Source of the DNA: Camarhynchus parvulus
Taxonomy: Eukaryota > Chordata > Aves > Passeriformes > Thraupidae
Length of the DNA: 64,000 bases
Reading direction: 5' to 3'
NCBI RefSeq assembly: GCF_901933205.1
Contig: NC_044571.1
Coordinates: 58,713,994-58,777,993, forward strand
Positions 61,286 through 64,000 of the stretch are shown here, piece by piece. The notes beneath the pieces were generated by a model. The model was not told where the DNA came from. It made no database searches and saw nothing but the letters and a program-made list of their open reading frames with translations. Both the position numbers and the translations under genes were made by a program. Positions within the stretch are counted from its first letter, which is position 1; each line of letters begins with the position of its first letter.

Positions 61286-64000
61286 ACAGGGGCAGAGGTA
61301 CGGACAACCATGCTGGGTCTTCTGAACAGCTGCATCACTTTTCTGAAAACATAAAGGCTAGCTCTTTTAAAAATTAATTTTTATTTATGATGAAAAATGA
61401 GATTCTCATATAACCCCTTGATAAAAACAGCTTTACCCATCTGGAAAGTAATCATCACTTGTTCTGAAAGTGCACATAAAAACCCAAAAGTTGATAATGC
61501 TTGAGTTTTTTATCCTACGCCATCCTTACCCAGTGCAGAAGATTATAACTTACTGGTTATAATGTTATCAATTTATGAATGCACGAGAGTCTTGCTGTAT
61601 TCAGTAACGCACTGAAGGATTACAGAAGCATAAAATGAAATTTTCTTTCAAGGGAACCCAATCCCTGAAGCCAAGTCTAAATATCTCAACAGGATGATGA
61701 GGATTTTTGTAGGAAACTGGGAAAAAATCACCACTTAATGACAGCACATTAGAGACTGGTCAGAGGAGATCAGACCAAGAAGGATGCCAAGGCAAGTGTC
61801 TAATCAAATGGACAGACCTGTACACAATGAAATCTGTACCAAATGAAACCTGTATTTAATGAAATAATTAATGAATTTTAAATTAGACACTTTTCTCAAC
61901 ATGCAGTCAAAAAGATGACAGGACCTTGTCCTTTAGGGACAGCAAAGAGAATAGCTTTCGCAATTTCAAAGAATTCTCTATCAAGGTGTTGGAAAAGCCA
62001 TAAAGCCTCATCAGAGCTAATGTTTTGAATCCTGGCCCTGTCACCTTTCCCAAAAATGCCTCACATCTCATACCCTTGATGATCACCTGCATTGTGAGCC
62101 CACAGAGGGCCAGGATCAGCACAGAGCAGCTGCCCAGCAGCCAAGTGTTCTTCACAGCCTGGTGGCCAGGGACAGGATTTTTCCCTTAGTTACAGCTTGA
62201 CACTTGTCCAGGTGTTGTTTTCTGCTGAGACATACTGAGATATTATAACTTGCACCTTTCACAGTTACTGTGAGGCAGCTTGTTCACTAAACAGATAAAC
62301 AAAAGATAAATAGGGGCTCACTATTAAAAACTAACCCTGGGTCTGTGCTGTATGATTACTGCAATGTTTGAGGCCTAATTTAGTGAAGACTATCTGTGCT
62401 TGACTAAGAAATGAGAACATTAAATAGGTTTTGTTTTGAAAAAGGCACTGCCTCCTTTATTTTTTGATTTTTATCTATAGCAATTTGCATTCCCTTGTCC
62501 TTACTACTGTCTGGCATGTACCATAATATCATGCTATCCCTTTTAGTTTTGTTCACTTTCCTTTCATACTATCATTTACTTATCCCTTTTGTACCTCTAG
62601 TCCGTGGTCTCTGGGTCTCTAATACATGGCTGCACCAATTTCACCACCCCCAGGGCTAGTCAGATTAAAGATTAATGAGTAGACCTTACCCAGAGGCTTT
62701 ACAAAGGTTACACATAATTACAAATGGGTCTTTTATGCAGTGCTCAATATGTGAAAGCTACCAAAGAAAAAAAAAAAGGGAAAAAATAACAGAACTTATA
62801 GGATTTAAGTCAGCCATTTAAATCTTCTCAAAAAACCCAAACAAGTTAGGAAGTTCTACCCTTTGTTCCAAAGATGGTGATAAAGACAAAAACACCATAT
62901 GGTAGAAATTAGTCTACATCTCAGTCTTGCAACATCACTGCCTACTAATTCTTCCTTTGGGTTAAGTAAAATGTTTTGCACTAAGAAGATGTAGAGACAA
63001 AAAGGTCTAAAATTGGTGATAACACTTCAGTTAACTAAATTCTCATATTTGACCATTTGTTAAAAGAAAAAATAATCAACACATTTCTCCTGTAGGAAAA
63101 ACCTTAAAAGATTGCTTAGCCCAGCTACTTGGTGAGAAAGATATATGCCGGCTAATTATCTTAATCTTGTGTCTTTACTCACAGAAATACCTTAAAATGT
63201 AAACTTAGTATCTGAGACAACACTTTCATAAGTGCAAGTTTAAATTTAAGTTCATAGAACCATGGTATCATACTAATGAAACAGTCTGACTTTAAGTTCT
63301 AAATTCCACCAAGTCCCATTTAAGTTAATGGAAAATACTTTGGAATCTGTCTTCAGGCACTGCTTGTTTGCTCCCTTGTTTTAAATCTTTCAGTATAGCA
63401 GATAAATGGAGATTAATAATAAAAAACATTTTAAAAAGACAACCTTCCCCCCCTACTTTTAATATTATTAGCATTTAACTAATGGGCTAAACCTGTCAGA
63501 AATGTCCAAGAAATTTGATACTTCAGTATCAAATCTTTTTGCTTCCAATTCTGGATTGTAAGACTATGTTCTCAAAGGTGCTTTGTCTCTTAGATTTCAG
63601 TTACGCTTAGAGGTGACTGAAGCTCTGTGGAAACACTGCAATTTTTAGTATCATTGCTTTTTATAAATCCTCACTGGTGAAATGACAAAACCTGATTACT
63701 CAAGAACATTTTTATGCAAAAAGTGGCACCATTCACTAGTGATGCCACTCTTCAAGAGTAAGAGACTAACAGAGAACCCATAAAACTACTGAAGCCCTAC
63801 AATTGTTTCTGAAAGTTATCTAAGCCCAGATACTTTGTATGTCTATTTGGATTCTCATGTAAGCATTTGCAATGCAGGTGCTCTGGTTTTTTCTGCTGTT
63901 TTCTTCCTCTTTTGCCTTCTCTTTTGCCTGGGAGCAGTATCTATCTAGCCTTTATTCTAGCCATATAAGAGTTTAAGTCTTTCAGCAAAAGGCTGTTTAA
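61286..64000. other. AT-rich non-coding DNA with a small triplicate repeat
   Basis: Apart from the 16-bp triplicate at 61,818-61,865, nothing is assigned. About 61,990-62,170 is GC-richer and holds an 82-codon minus-strand ORF of unknown nature with a hydrophobic N-terminal stretch. No supporting context was found. Confidence 0.45.
61818..61865 (+). repeat. tandem repeat, three 16-bp units
   Basis: Units CTGTACACAATGAAAT, CTGTACCAAATGAAAC and CTGTATTTAATGAAAT lie head to tail. CTGTA opens each unit and AATGAAA closes it. This is probably a slippage product. Confidence 0.95.

Noticed and set aside
61907..62155. 82-codon minus-strand ORF with a signal-anchor-like start
   Set aside because: No homologue recognised, no splice or promoter context, and its length is within the range of chance ORFs in this window.
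63240..63275. TCATAGAACCATGG, similar to an inverted CR1 tail
   Set aside because: The following sequence does not continue in CR1 order, so chance similarity is likely.

Overview
This window looks like non-coding DNA from a bird, most likely a songbird or close relative. The base composition is AT-rich throughout. There are no operons, prokaryotic promoters or ribosome sites, and no open reading frame I can assign to a host protein. The recognisable content is interspersed repeats typical of birds. These are many 5'-truncated CR1 LINE fragments (several ending in the ATTCTATGAT-type tail specific to CR1), ERVL-type LTR fragments, and two copies of one short retroviral LTR of a kind familiar from passerine genomes. 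The rest is simple-sequence DNA plus long AT-rich stretches in which I see nothing. The longest ORFs are artefacts: those at about 30.9-31.4 kb and 51.8-52.3 kb are microsatellites, and those at about 18.9-19.5 kb and 56.2-56.8 kb lie on CR1 remnants.

Layout. At 1-10.3 kb there is mostly featureless AT-rich DNA, with a GC-richer block ending in an A-rich tail (5.9-6.76 kb) and a second GC-richer block (8.17-8.79 kb). A solo LTR lies at 10,322-10,705. At 10.7-19.0 kb nothing is recognised. At 19.0-19.8 kb there is a CR1 fragment with part of its reverse transcriptase, then a 58-bp alternating pyrimidine-purine tract at 21.5 kb. At 23-30 kb there are four short CR1 3' ends. At 30.9-31.4 kb there is a purine-only pentamer array of about 470 bp. 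At 36-41.4 kb there are three more CR1 ends and one exon-like open segment with good splice sites (37,833-38,037). At 45.9-47.9 kb there are two ERVL-type LTR pieces in the same orientation. At 51.9-52.3 kb there is a 408-bp pyrimidine-only array. At 54.8-56.8 kb there are two minus-strand CR1 fragments, the longer one reaching into the reverse transcriptase. At 58,058-58,443 there is the second solo LTR, inverted relative to the first and flanked by a perfect 6-bp target duplication. At 61.0-61.3 kb there is a last CR1 end.

No coordinated gene system is visible. The window reads as intergenic or deep intronic sequence shaped by CR1 retrotransposition, retroviral LTR insertion and recombination to solo LTRs, and microsatellite growth. 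I found no evidence of a previously undescribed biological system. The most checkable observations are the inverted LTR pair, the two long homopurine/homopyrimidine arrays, the Z-DNA-type tracts, and the exon-like segment. Family names are from memory of avian repeats, not from a database search.
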